From: Macrotis lagotis
Lineage: Eukaryota; Chordata; Mammalia; Peramelemorphia; Peramelidae
Direction: 5' to 3'
Assembly (NCBI RefSeq): GCF_037893015.1
Contig: NC_133658.1
Location: 62,229,636 to 62,293,635 of the forward strand
Length of the DNA stretch: 64,000 nucleotides
Part shown: positions 11,601 to 23,600 of the stretch, piece after piece
How the letters are laid out: the number at the start of each line of letters is the position of its first letter
Position numbering within the stretch: the first letter of the stretch is position 1
The notes under the pieces: model-generated
The model's input: only the letters and a program-made list of their open reading frames with translations
What the model was told of the DNA's origin: nothing
Database searches by the model: none
Translations under genes and position numbers: made by a program

Positions 11601-14600
11601 GGGTGCCCAGTTTGAAGCTGTCATTGATCTGCTGGAACATGGCCTGGCAGCTCTTCTCAAAAGTGGGCAGCACAATGCTCTGGAAGGCCTCTCGGTAGGC
11701 AGTCTGCATGGGTCCCTGTAGCGTATCTGCTGCTGCACGGGCTATCGTATCAGTCAAGTTCTGGGAAAGTGATGGAGAAAAGGCAGAAGTGTGAATTCTA
11801 GGAGGGAAACAAATCCTCCCCAACCCAGTGGATCCACTTGAGCTCCAAGAAACCCTGCCAGGCCCCATACCTTGGACTTGACCAGCTTGGTGACATTCTC
11901 CTTGAGGGTGCCTTCCACTGCTGTCAGCTTGGCTGCCACAGTGCCACTCAACTGGCTTGTCACTGGCTCCAAGCTTTTGGAGACACCTGGACCACGGTAG
12001 AAATACCAAAGGGATGGTCAAAGGTGGGCTTCTTACAAAGGGATACTGAACTGAATTGACAGGATGGGCAGGAAAGGGGGTACCCAGGGTGGTTAAATTC
12101 TGCCCCTGCACCTCCCTGTCACTCCCACAAATATCCTTTTACTCACACTGGGGAATTGTTTTTTTCATCTCCTCTCTAACTGTACGCTCCAGTCGGCCTG
12201 CCACAGCTGAGGACAGGGCCTGAGATAACTGCTGGGACAAGTGTTCCTGCAGCTGTCCACTCCGCTGCTGCCCCTCAGCCAGGGCCCGCTCTAACCGTCT
12301 CTCTGAATCACTGGCTAAGGAACTCAGCATAGATCAAGGAGCTTCTACCACCATCCCTCCACCCGTCTCTAGTAGAGACTATGGAAGAAGCCCACAGGAA
12401 GATATGTTTAGTATCTCCTAAAACCTCCTAAGCAAGCATGAGCTTGGATGTTCCCCAAATCAGCCTAGCCTATATGGAATGCAAAGATTCTTGTTTCTAT
12501 TGTACAAAGGAAGATAACTAAGGCTCAGATGGTCAAAATGGCTTGCCCTGAGTGTCACAGCTGGTCCCCAAAGCTAAGACTCCAGTTCACAGACAGGGTT
12601 TTCCCTGCCATGACTCCCTACTGGCAGTTGTTCCTAGTTGACCTCTTGAACCAGCCCCGGGGGTGTGCAAACAAACCTCACCCCCCCCCATTGGCCCCAA
12701 CTCCCAGAGCCTGCCCCAAGGATACGCTCGTGCTCTTGTCTAGACTCCAGGACTCTCTCTACATGGCCCATGATTGAGCTTTGCACGGAGTCCAGCTGAT
12801 CTGTCAACCGTTGCAACAGCTCGGCGTGACTCTGCCGCAGCTCAGCAAGCTCCCGCTGCTGCCCTCGAACCAGGGCCAACCACTCTTCAGGAGGTTCTGC
12901 TGCCTGGCAATGGGGACATGCATATCATCCTGGGCTGAGGTGTCAGACCCTCTTTTGACTGCTTCCCCTCAGGCATGACGTCAGCAGTGCCCACACAGGC
13001 AGAGAAAAAGGTCTCATAAGAGGAAGGCTTGGGGGAACTGTGAGCTTACCTGGTGTTCTACCAGCCAGGGGCCTTGTGCCAAGTCCCTGCAACAAGAAAA
13101 GCATCTGATGAGACCTGATCACAAGGGATCTACAGGAGATGGGTGGCTAAAAAAAGCAGTTAAGTCAAGAGACCAGGGCAAAAGGTTGGGATTTTTGATC
13201 TCCCTGGGACCCTACCTGCTGCCCTATGACTCCACCTACCCATCATCCTTCTTGCCCTTTCTCTTCAGCTTGGGTGAGGCCCTGGGAGACCCCTTGGTTT
13301 TCCAGTCCTTCACTGGTAGTCGTGGGGCCGTTGCTTTGGCAACAAAACCACCTGAGGTTGAGGCTAAGCTGGCCACCTCATCATCATGGTCACTGTGGGG
13401 GGAAGAAGGCAGTGAGCACCCATCTACTTTCACTTTCCCACCCACACCACTCAACAATCCCCAGAGACAAAATGAAAGTAGTAAGCAAAGAGGAAAATCA
13501 GCCTTGGGGCTTAGGGCATGGTCCTAAGTTAGGTCACTATGGAGATGGGCTAGGGCATGGAAGGTTCCTGGGTGAGTTAGTGGGGTAGGGGTGGTGTACC
13601 TCTGCTCAGCACTGGCATCCTGGCTGTCCTGCTGCAGCAGATGGTAGGCATGGCGGTGGTAGGAAGAGCCTTTGTGCTTCTCTTGAACATCATCCCTGGG
13701 ACTGTGTAGGAAGTGGAGGATAAAGCAGGAGACATTGAAAAGGTCAGAGGATAAAGGATCATGCCCACAACCCATTCATAGACCCTGTGCCAGGGAATAA
13801 GGAGGTAGAAGACAGAAGCCCCCTCCCCCTTCCTAGGTCTGTGGAGAAGAGCCAAGGCCAAGAAGGCTGCTGTGTCTGTTCAAGAACAGCATGACTACAA
13901 ATTGAAGTCCCAGAAACAAGAAGGGCTAGGACTGGGAAGGGGTGGTGGTGGAAAAGAGCAGCCTACTCCCCCTGGCCTTTACCTGCCAGCCAGGCTGTTG
14001 CGGGTCTCACGGGTGATATCAGGTGCAGCAGGCCAGGCCTTACTGTCAGGAGCACTGGTATCCTGGCTCAGCGCCGTCTCCAGCAGGGAAGGTGTGCTTC
14101 GCCTTTCCCCCTCCCCAGGACTCCCATCCAAGCTGTGTTGGGGGCCATGCTCAGGGCCGGGCCGGGGTCGGGGGGAAAGCAGGTGTAGGGCCGAGGCAGC
14201 AGATGCCATGCTGTCAGGCTCAAGGCCCTCTGGAGCAGTGGTGCCAAACCCTCGGGAGAGAGCCTCTGAGGCAATCTCAGGAATGTCCTGGGATAGGGCT
14301 GTAGAGGCTGAGGAGATGACGTCGGGGGAGCGGGCCCGGGTCGGAGAGGCTTGTGGCACCACCAGGGGCTCTACCTCCTGCAGCTCCAGGGACAGTGATG
14401 GATTCCCTTGTGGGACCTGCCCAGAGAGCTCCCACTTAACCACTGCCCATCTCCCTCCTAACCCCCAGTCATTCCACTTCCCAGAAGCCGCTAACCCACC
14501 TGGCTGGGCCCCTTGGTAGCTAGTTTATCAGAGAGGCCTGGGATGAGGACGCTGTGGCCACGGGGACTAGCCTGAAGGCTGCTACTGCTGCTGCTGAGGG

Positions 14601-17600
14601 TCAGACTGCTGTCTAGCTGCAGCTTGGGGCTCAGGGTCAGCTCCTCAGGTGGCCTGGGGGAGGGGAAAAAGGACAATCTTGTAGAGAAGTCCTCCCTAAC
14701 TCTGGATCTCTTAATGGCCCTTTGCAAGTTCAGGATCCTTTCTCTTACCGGGACATGGTCGTGTCTGTGGCAGAGGTGGTATTCAAGGATGTCACAGTTG
14801 TTAAGGAACCCCCACTGCTTCCTGGGGACACTGTGATCTACAAAGACATGAAAGAAGATGTGGGAACAGTTGGCTTGAGAGTCTGCAGGATAACAAACAC
14901 TGGGAGTTCTGTGACCTTGGACAAGTCACTAATCTTTCCTGGATCTGAATCCCTTCATCTTTGCGCACTCCAGAGGCTACCTGCTGCAGAGAAGCGCTGG
15001 GAGTCATGAAGGCATCAGGAGTCATGAGCTTGGGCTTGACGTCATTAGTCAGGCTGAGAAAGTCAGAAGGGACAGGCAGGTCAGCGATGCGCCGAAGGTC
15101 AGGCTGAGAGCCCTGGCCAGAACCCTGGCCAGAGGCCAGATTTTCTGAATTCAGCTCTGGCAGGTGTTCTCCAAACCCTGAGGGAAGAAAGAGCACCCTG
15201 AGGCTTGACAACTTCAGAGAAAGACAAACAGAAAATGAAGCTTTACCCCTTCCCCTTCAGAAGGCCAAACCCCACCACTCACCAAAGTCTTCTCGGGTTG
15301 AGTGGGAAGGCAGTGGGGCCACCACATCAGGGCTCTGCTGGGGCTGGAAGCGTATCTGGACATCCTGCAGAGCCCTGTCAGGGAAGGAGAGCTCTGGGTG
15401 AGTCTTTGACTCCCAGAGACCCCAGGACCATCAACTGAGGCTGGCCCAGAGGTTTCTGAGGGAGGGACTTACTTGGTGTGGACACAGAAGAGCTTGATCA
15501 GTACACCAGCTGCTGACTCCACTGCCCCAGCTCCATGGGAACCCTCTGCAAAGAAAGTGACATGGATTGAGAGCCAGCTTTCTTTTCCCCTCTCCCATGT
15601 CTGTGGTTCCCAGAAGTAAGCCAGAGCAATTGGGGTGGGGTCTACTCCCTCCCATTATGTTAAATTAGTCTCACCTGTGCTTAAGCTGTCACCCTCCTCC
15701 TCCGCTGGGAGAACTTCTGTGTGCCGAAGCCGGCATCGGCTTACCACCTGAATACCAAAACTCAGCACAGGGTGGGTGAGCAGAAATTCTGAGATGGAGC
15801 TGAAGTAGGCCCTGCCCTCCTCCTGGTTCTGCAGCAGCTCCATCACATACAGCACCTATGTATGGCAGCTGTCTCAGACTATGTATCCTGGGGACCCAGA
15901 CCTTCCCCCAGATGGATCCATTTCCAGAGAGGAGGATCTTGGATGGCAACCTCAGGAAGTCACCTACCTCTCTGAAGTTGCATTCCAACTCCTGGATTAA
16001 ACCTTTGATTTTCCCACCTATTTCCTACCTTTCTCTGCACATCACTGAGGATCAAGTATTCAGCTGAAAGATCCAGGCAGGCCTTGAGGCTGGGAGGCAC
16101 ACTCACTGGGCTGAACATGTCTGGACAAAACCTAAATGGATGTGGAGGAGACAGGTATTAGTATGAAAGGTCAGGACTCACAGCCTCCCAAACTGCCCTT
16201 TCTTCTTACTTCTGGTCCCACCCCTCAGCCCCAGCACCCACTCACCGGATGGTTTGCAAGCAGGTCCATGACACAGTGCACCACATCTTTAGTTCCCGGT
16301 TTTGGTCAGCTCCTGTGATGAGAAACCTCCAAAAGGGGACTCTGCAAAACAAGGAGGAGCTTGGGGGTGGGGTGGGGGAGTGGACATGGGGCTCTTGGGG
16401 TCTTATTTGTCATTTTCCAACTTCCCTCCTCCACTGGCACTATCTCCCTATCTTTCACTCCATGGGACTCACTCTGTGATGGCTCTCCCCACCCAAAATG
16501 CCCAGGGTACTCTTACTGCCACCCCTAGTATTCCTGGCCTGAATCTTCAGGAGGGTCCAAAAGTAAAGGAAGAGGGCAGGCTCACTCAGGGTCTTGTTTC
16601 TTGTGGTTGTCACAGAATAGGAGACAGGAGAGAGGCCTCCCATCATGAGGCTTCCATTCATGGAGACATCTGCAATGGAAGCATGAGATGGTCCTAATAC
16701 ACAAGCAGTCACCAGAGCAACAGAGATTCTATTTTCCAGACTAAGAGGGTCAAGCCTTTCTCTGTCAACCCCAGGCCCCAGCCTGATGATGCTCAGTCAT
16801 ATTCTTCTATATCACACAACAAAGCCACTTCCAATCCCCCAGTTTGCCTTACCTTGGCTCATCCTGGCCTTCTATATAGATCTGCCAAAACTTGACAAAG
16901 CCATCATGACTAGCAGTGGCTAAAACGGTCCCATCCGGGGAGAGAGCTCCTTCACTCAGGCACTAGGAGGAAAAAGATGCAACCACTCACTATCCAGGCC
17001 AGGGCCCAGGAGAAGAAACAGCTATCATTAACATGGATACAGCTCCATGCTGAGCCCTAAGCACCAGAAGATGCAGCAGAAGATAGAAGAACAATGTGTG
17101 CTTCATGGACCATTTGTTAGGACAGAACCTGGACTCACACACAGAGATATGTCTGCATGACCAACAATAATTCTAAGAGAAGCATGCCTATAGGAGTATA
17201 AAGGAAGCCCCATGCTCTTCCTAGCTGATGCATCATTTTCATATTCTCCTTAAGGACATTTTACTTTTATGAGGCACAGATTATGTTTTCGAAGGCAGCC
17301 ATGGGAAGAGCAAAAATTCAACGCTTTTATTAAAAACATAAATGGTGGGAAACCTGGGACACTATTACATTGTTGGTGGAGCTGTGAACTCATCCAACGT
17401 TTCTGAAGAGCAATTTGGTACTACACCCAAAGGGCAACAAAAATGTGCATACCCTTTGACCCAGCAGTATCACTACTGGGTCTATACCCTGAAGAGATGA
17501 GGAAAAAGGGTAAAAACATCACTTGTACAAAAATATTCATAGAAGCCCTGTTTGTGGTAGCAAAGAATTGGAAATCAAGTAAGTGTCCTTCAATTGAGGA

Positions 17601-20600
17601 ATGGCTTAAGAAAACTGTAGTATATGTATGTCATGGAACACTATTGTTCTATTAGAAACTAGGAGGGATGGGAATTCAGGGAAGCCTGGAGGATTTGCAT
17701 AAACTAATGCTGAGTGAGATGAGCAGAACCAGAAAATCACTGTACTCCCTAATAGCAACATGATGATCAACCTTGATGGACTCACTCATTCCATCAGTGC
17801 AACAATCAGGGACAATTTGAGACTGTCTGTGATGGAGAATGCCATCTGTGTCCAGAAAAAGAACTGTGGAGTTTGAACAAAGACCAAGGACTATTAACTT
17901 TAACTTAGGAAAAAAAAAAAACTGATATCTTATTGTCTGATTTTGTTATCTTATACTTTGTATTTCTTCCTAAAGGATATGATTTCTCTCATCATATTCA
18001 ACTTAGATCAGTACATACCATGGAAACAATGTAAAGATTGGCAAATTGCCTCTTCTGTGGGGGGTAGGGGGAAGGAAGTAAGATTAGGGGAAAAATTGTA
18101 AAACTCAAAATAAATAAAATCTTTTTTTTTTGTTTGTTTGTTTTCTGTTTTAGATTTTTCAAGGCAGTGAGGTTAAGTGGCTTGCCCAAAACCACACGGC
18201 TAGGTAAGTATTAAGTGTCTGAGGTAGGATTTGAACCCAGGTACTCCTGATTCTAAGGTCGGTGCTCTATTCACTGCACCACCTAGCTGCCCAATAAAAC
18301 CTTTAAAGTACAAAAAAACCCAAATCCATAAATGGCCTATGGAGGAAGGCAGGATTATCAGATTTACTAGAAAAAAAAAAAATTAACAGTTTATACCCCA
18401 ATCCAGAGTCAGGACCCAAGCTACTTTCTGAAGTCTGAAACAATGATCTGACTTTAACAGGATTAAATTTTAAAGGGATGTATATAAAGTATCCTACTGG
18501 GGTCTTAGAAAGCGATCCCACAGATATGAGAGACAGGATTAGGAGTTGTTCTGAGAGGCAAGGAGCCAGCCCCTCCAGGTTTGCATCCCAGCACTCTCAT
18601 GGTCAGTGAACAGCTCCCTACCCCCAGCAGTACAATGTCTGGGACATGCTGATCCTGCCCAAGGACAGGTCACTCCTGCCATACTAGTCTAGCCCAGAAT
18701 CAAAGTTCTGCCCTCTTCACCAGGGCCTCCCAGTTTGGAAGACTCACTCACCGTGCTATGGCCCTTAACCACTATGAAGCCTTCCTTGATGTCTCTGACA
18801 TCCACAGGCCAGGAGCTGTTGTTGGCTCGGAGAATGTCCAGGTCCCATACTTCAGCCTAAGTAGAGGAAACAAGATGTGAGCTTCAAGTCTAAGAGTCAG
18901 AGAAAAGTCAAAACACTCTGAGGATCTTTCAGACAACTCTAAGGCTTATCAGCCTGATGAGAGAGAATAGAGAGGTAAGGGAGAGGATCACAGAGAGGAA
19001 AAGGGAGAGACTGAGAACTGAGCAAGAGAGAGGGAGAAGAAGAGAGATCTAGAAAGGGAGAGACAAGGGAGAGGAGAAAAAGATGGGGGAGGGAAGAAGA
19101 GGAAGAGAATGCACCAGCTCTCTAGCTTTGGAGTGACAGGATGAGACAACAAAAATGATCACTGACACAAGCCCTAGTTCCAAGATCCAGCAGAGAAAAG
19201 AAAATAAAAGACCTAATTCCAGTCATCTGGGTTTTTCTCTTCACTAAACAATGGAGTTGGAATTAGGCAATCAGAGGTCCTTGGCTGCTAGGAATTTCTA
19301 CAAGAGCCTGCTTTAGTCTTCACCTAATCTCTCCATGTTGACAATACAACTAGTCAGCAAACCTTTTCTCTCCCCCAAACCCCTACCCCAGGCTGGCCCA
19401 CAGGCTCTTTTCAGTCCTAGCCCCTTACCCTGTCTTCATGCAGCAGGGCCAGAGTCTGGCTGCCCTCTTCACTGCTTTCCTCATTCTCCTCTGGGATATA
19501 TGGACACCAGATGATCCTTCGGAAGTGATTCAGTGGGGTACCCTCTGAACGCTTAATGTTCACCACAATCTCCTCTCTGGAACAAAGCTAAGGACTTGGC
19601 AGATGTCTGACTCAGAACACAGGTTCCTGGCTTTCTCCTTCTGTAGCTCAGAGCACAGGATATCTCTGAGGAGGTCTGAGTCCCTGGATGTTCACACCAC
19701 CCTCAAAGCTAAGTCCAGCTGACAGAACCTAGGAGGGAGCTCCACAGAAGTAGAAGAATGAGTGAGAACAGCTGGATTTTCAATTCTGCTAAGTGCCCCA
19801 GTCTCAGCTTCCTTAAGTCCCAAGCAGATCCCTACCCACTCAAGAAAGGATACTGGATCTTGTTGTTCTCCATGGCCAGGCGCCACACAAAAAGGCTGCC
19901 CGATTCATCCAGGCAGGCCAACTGGGGAGAGTTGAGGTGTGCAAAGGCTAAGTCAGCCACACTTCCTGTGAAGCCCTTTAGCAGTGTGCGCTCTGCTGTG
20001 CTGACGCTGATCACTCGCACCATGGCTGAACCATTGCTGGCACCTATGGACATCAGAGGGTCTAACTCCTGGCCAGGCCCCACAAGTATCCTCCAATGCT
20101 CTCTCAGTATGGGGCTCAAAAATGAATGACACCAGTCATAGCCTGACTCCAACCTCACTCCATTTAATTTCCAATTCTGCCGGTCCCCAGAAAACACCCC
20201 ACATAGTTTCTAAAAAGCCCCCTGTGCCATCCCTATGATCCAACAAACAGGGCTCTAGTCTTCCCACTCAATTCCCCCACCCCTTCCAACCCAGACAATT
20301 CCTCTACTGTGTCCTAAAAGGTCAAAGCTGGGATGGACAAAGAGCTTGGGGTGTTTCCTACAGTCAAATACTTTTCTAAATCTCAGGCAGCTTCTTGGGG
20401 CAAGTAATAGCTCTATTTTACAGGCAGGAGAAATCAGCGTCTCAGAGGGGGCTGCCTTGAGGCCTAGGATCTAAGGAAAGTATCCTGCCTCACAGCTGCT
20501 AGATGCCAGGAGACCTGACCATGAGAAGATTGGGAAAATTAAGGGAGTCTCCAGTCCCAAGTGGCAGTAGCTCACCTCGGATGGCATATGCCAAGAAGGA

Positions 20601-23600
20601 ATTAGACACAGCAATCAGGTTGCCATAATAGTATTTCTGTTCCCAGTCATATTTGGCCACTGGCTGGATTTTTACCTGAGATCAAGGATGAAAAAGGTCT
20701 TAGATCCTGAATAGCTCATTCTCAGGTCACTCAGTCACTCCTACTCCCTTGTCTCCACAGAGAGAACAGTGACTTTTCCAGGTTTCTCTCCCCCTGACTG
20801 CCTCTCCCTGGCCACAAGGGGTTTGCAGGTTCCCAATATATCCAGGGAGATCAGAAGTAGGATGGAGGGGACAGGGGCTAATGAAGTCCTGGTGAAGCTT
20901 TGGCTCTTTAACCCTGTAGAAGGGGAAAAGAGTTGCCACAGGCAAGAACCCAGGCAACCATCACCCAGGTTTCATTACCAGAGGTCATAATTAGAGGAGA
21001 AGGGAGAGATGACAAGGAATGGTACTAAGGGTGACCCAAGAGGTGGACCTCTCAAAGAAGACGGGAGAGCTGAGAAGGATGAAAAAGAGACTGGAGACAC
21101 TATCACAGCAGTTCTTGGAGGCCAGGGGCCTCCAATTCCTTCCCAGACCCCCCCCCACTACCGGTTCTTTTGGGCCAAGGGTCCCTGTTTGTACCTTGTT
21201 GCTGCCCCGAGCCTTGCTTGAGATGTTGGAGTCAGTGCTAGCCACTATTTCCACCTCCTTTGCTGAAATTCCAATGCAAGTGGAGCTATCATCTCCAGAA
21301 AGACGGCTGGATGGGGAAAGACAAAGGAGAGGCCCCAGTTCTGTCTCGTGCAGCAAAACTCTGTAGTGTATAGGGACACCTGCAAAGGGGGCTAAGGACT
21401 TCCACCAAGAAAAGGAAGGCCAACCACCTAATCCACCTCATAGCTCTCCTCCAACCCCAGGACCAGTTGCACTTGGGCTGGCCTCAAGAACTGTCCTATC
21501 TGGTTCCCACTCCTCAGCTGCCTTATATTCATTCATAGCCCTAATGGGAGGGGGGAGAGGGAATCAGAGTGGACATGTATCAGCTACCCTACTGCCCTAA
21601 TTTTATAGTCGAGAATGCAGGGTGTGTGAACTTCGGAAACACAGTTGACAGAGCAGCAACTGAAGCTACAGCTACACTCTTACATAAGTACCTTAAAGGG
21701 CTACAAAGTCCTTTTTCCAAAATGACCCTATGTGAGATAGTACGAGAATGATTAAGCCTCCCCACCGTGGCAGTGATCCCAGCCCTTCCCTCCCAGATTT
21801 TATCTATAACTGGTTTTAGTGCTTCACATAAGAGCTACAAATGAGCTCTTAGTGCATCATTAGCGAGGCCATATTTGGATAGGACAGTGTGGGAAAGAAA
21901 AAGTGTTGATCCCTTTAGTATCCATAGGAAGGACCTAATAGACAATGACTCGCTGCTGGCAGCCCACCCAAAGAGAGCCCTCATCAAGTGAGTTGTCTCT
22001 GAAAGACTGACATCAATAAAGGTCATTCTCCTCATTCCAAGGCTTCGATTTGGGTCCAGAGTGTGCAGAGTCCAGTTTGTACTTACTCCAATCTCTCCTT
22101 CTGGGTCTAAATAAAATGTGTTCCCTCCTAGTGGAGAAGTGTGTTCTCTCACCTGCTGCCTTTCTAGATACACTATAATTCTGTCATGAGTTTCAGGTAA
22201 CATTGTATAGTTGAGATATGTGGGTAACAACATCACCCACTGTCAGATCTAGAAGGGAAATTGTTTTGTCTTGAAGCTCTGTACATTCCGCCACCACGCC
22301 TAACTAGCCTAAGCTCCAGACACAATCTATGTTTATGTCATGCTTTCTGTATTGTGGGGCACAGTCTAAGAAGAGGCAGCCGCCTCTGGATGCTCCCACC
22401 CAATCCTCTTGGCCCCAGGCACTCACATGATCTGCTTCTCCTCCAGGCTAGCCAAGGTAGCTGTTCGGTGACTTGGCTTGGACAGGACAGTCCCATCCCC
22501 AGAAGAAAGGGGGTCTGGCACCAGAAGCCCATTCAGATCTCCATTGTAGGAGCTGGATGTCCGCTGGCTTTCTGTGCTTGAGCCTAGTGTTAGAAGAAAG
22601 GGAATATGTCACCTGTCCCCCGCTCCCAGGCACCGGTCTTCCATTCCAAGGAGGACTGTCCCCTGAGCATCTCCCTTCCACTCTCTTCTGTAATCCTGTG
22701 TCCCTGGAGAGCTAGCTGAAATACCATCTCCAGGCCTAGGGCACTTCTTGTCAGCTCCTGTCTGCTGTTATCATTTAACTTTTGAAGTAGTAATCCCTTT
22801 CTTATTTGACAAATGAGTTCCATGATTGCCCAGGGTCCCATGGGCTGAGATCTGAACTCAGACTATCCTAGAAGTACCTGACACATAGGAGACATTCAGG
22901 AAATATTATGTCAATTCAAAGATAAGGCTCCTGCCAAAAAAACCATGACACCTGACAACTGTATTGGCTCCCTTGAAACTCGACCAACTTAGTGATAGTG
23001 CCGCTTTACTTCTCTTTGAGCACCACCCTGTGGTTAGGCAGCTATGGGTTTGGGGCTTGGATTTCTCCCTAACCAGGGTACCTGGTTGCTGTGCTTTCAT
23101 ATTATAGTTCTCCCTCCTAACATATAAAACAAACAAAAAAATCAATTCTCATGGTAATAGCATGAAGAAGGCTACCTTGACTAAGAATTCAGGAGGAAAT
23201 GAATAGGAAGAAATAAAGAGAATAAATGGAGAGAGGAATGAAGATGAGTTTCCCTAGGGAAACATGCAGGACTCAGAAAAGCTCAGTTGTTGGGTATGGA
23301 AATGCACACACATGCATGGAAACTCTTGGGTAATTTGCCTTCACTGTTTCCTAGACACTATCCAACTCTAACAATCTTGAGAGCCAGGTCAGGGACCTAG
23401 GGTGCCCAGGAGGTTTTAGGTACTTGCTCACCTAATTCCAAGGGAAAGAAGAAAAGGAAGTAAATGTCACCTATTTTCATGAACAGAGACTAAAGGGGGA
23501 AAAAAAATCTAAAAAGACATGAAATACAGGAGCACTGAGGAGGAAACTCTTTGGCATATGGGAGACATTAAAGAGGGCTGCTACTAATTTCTTCCAAGGC

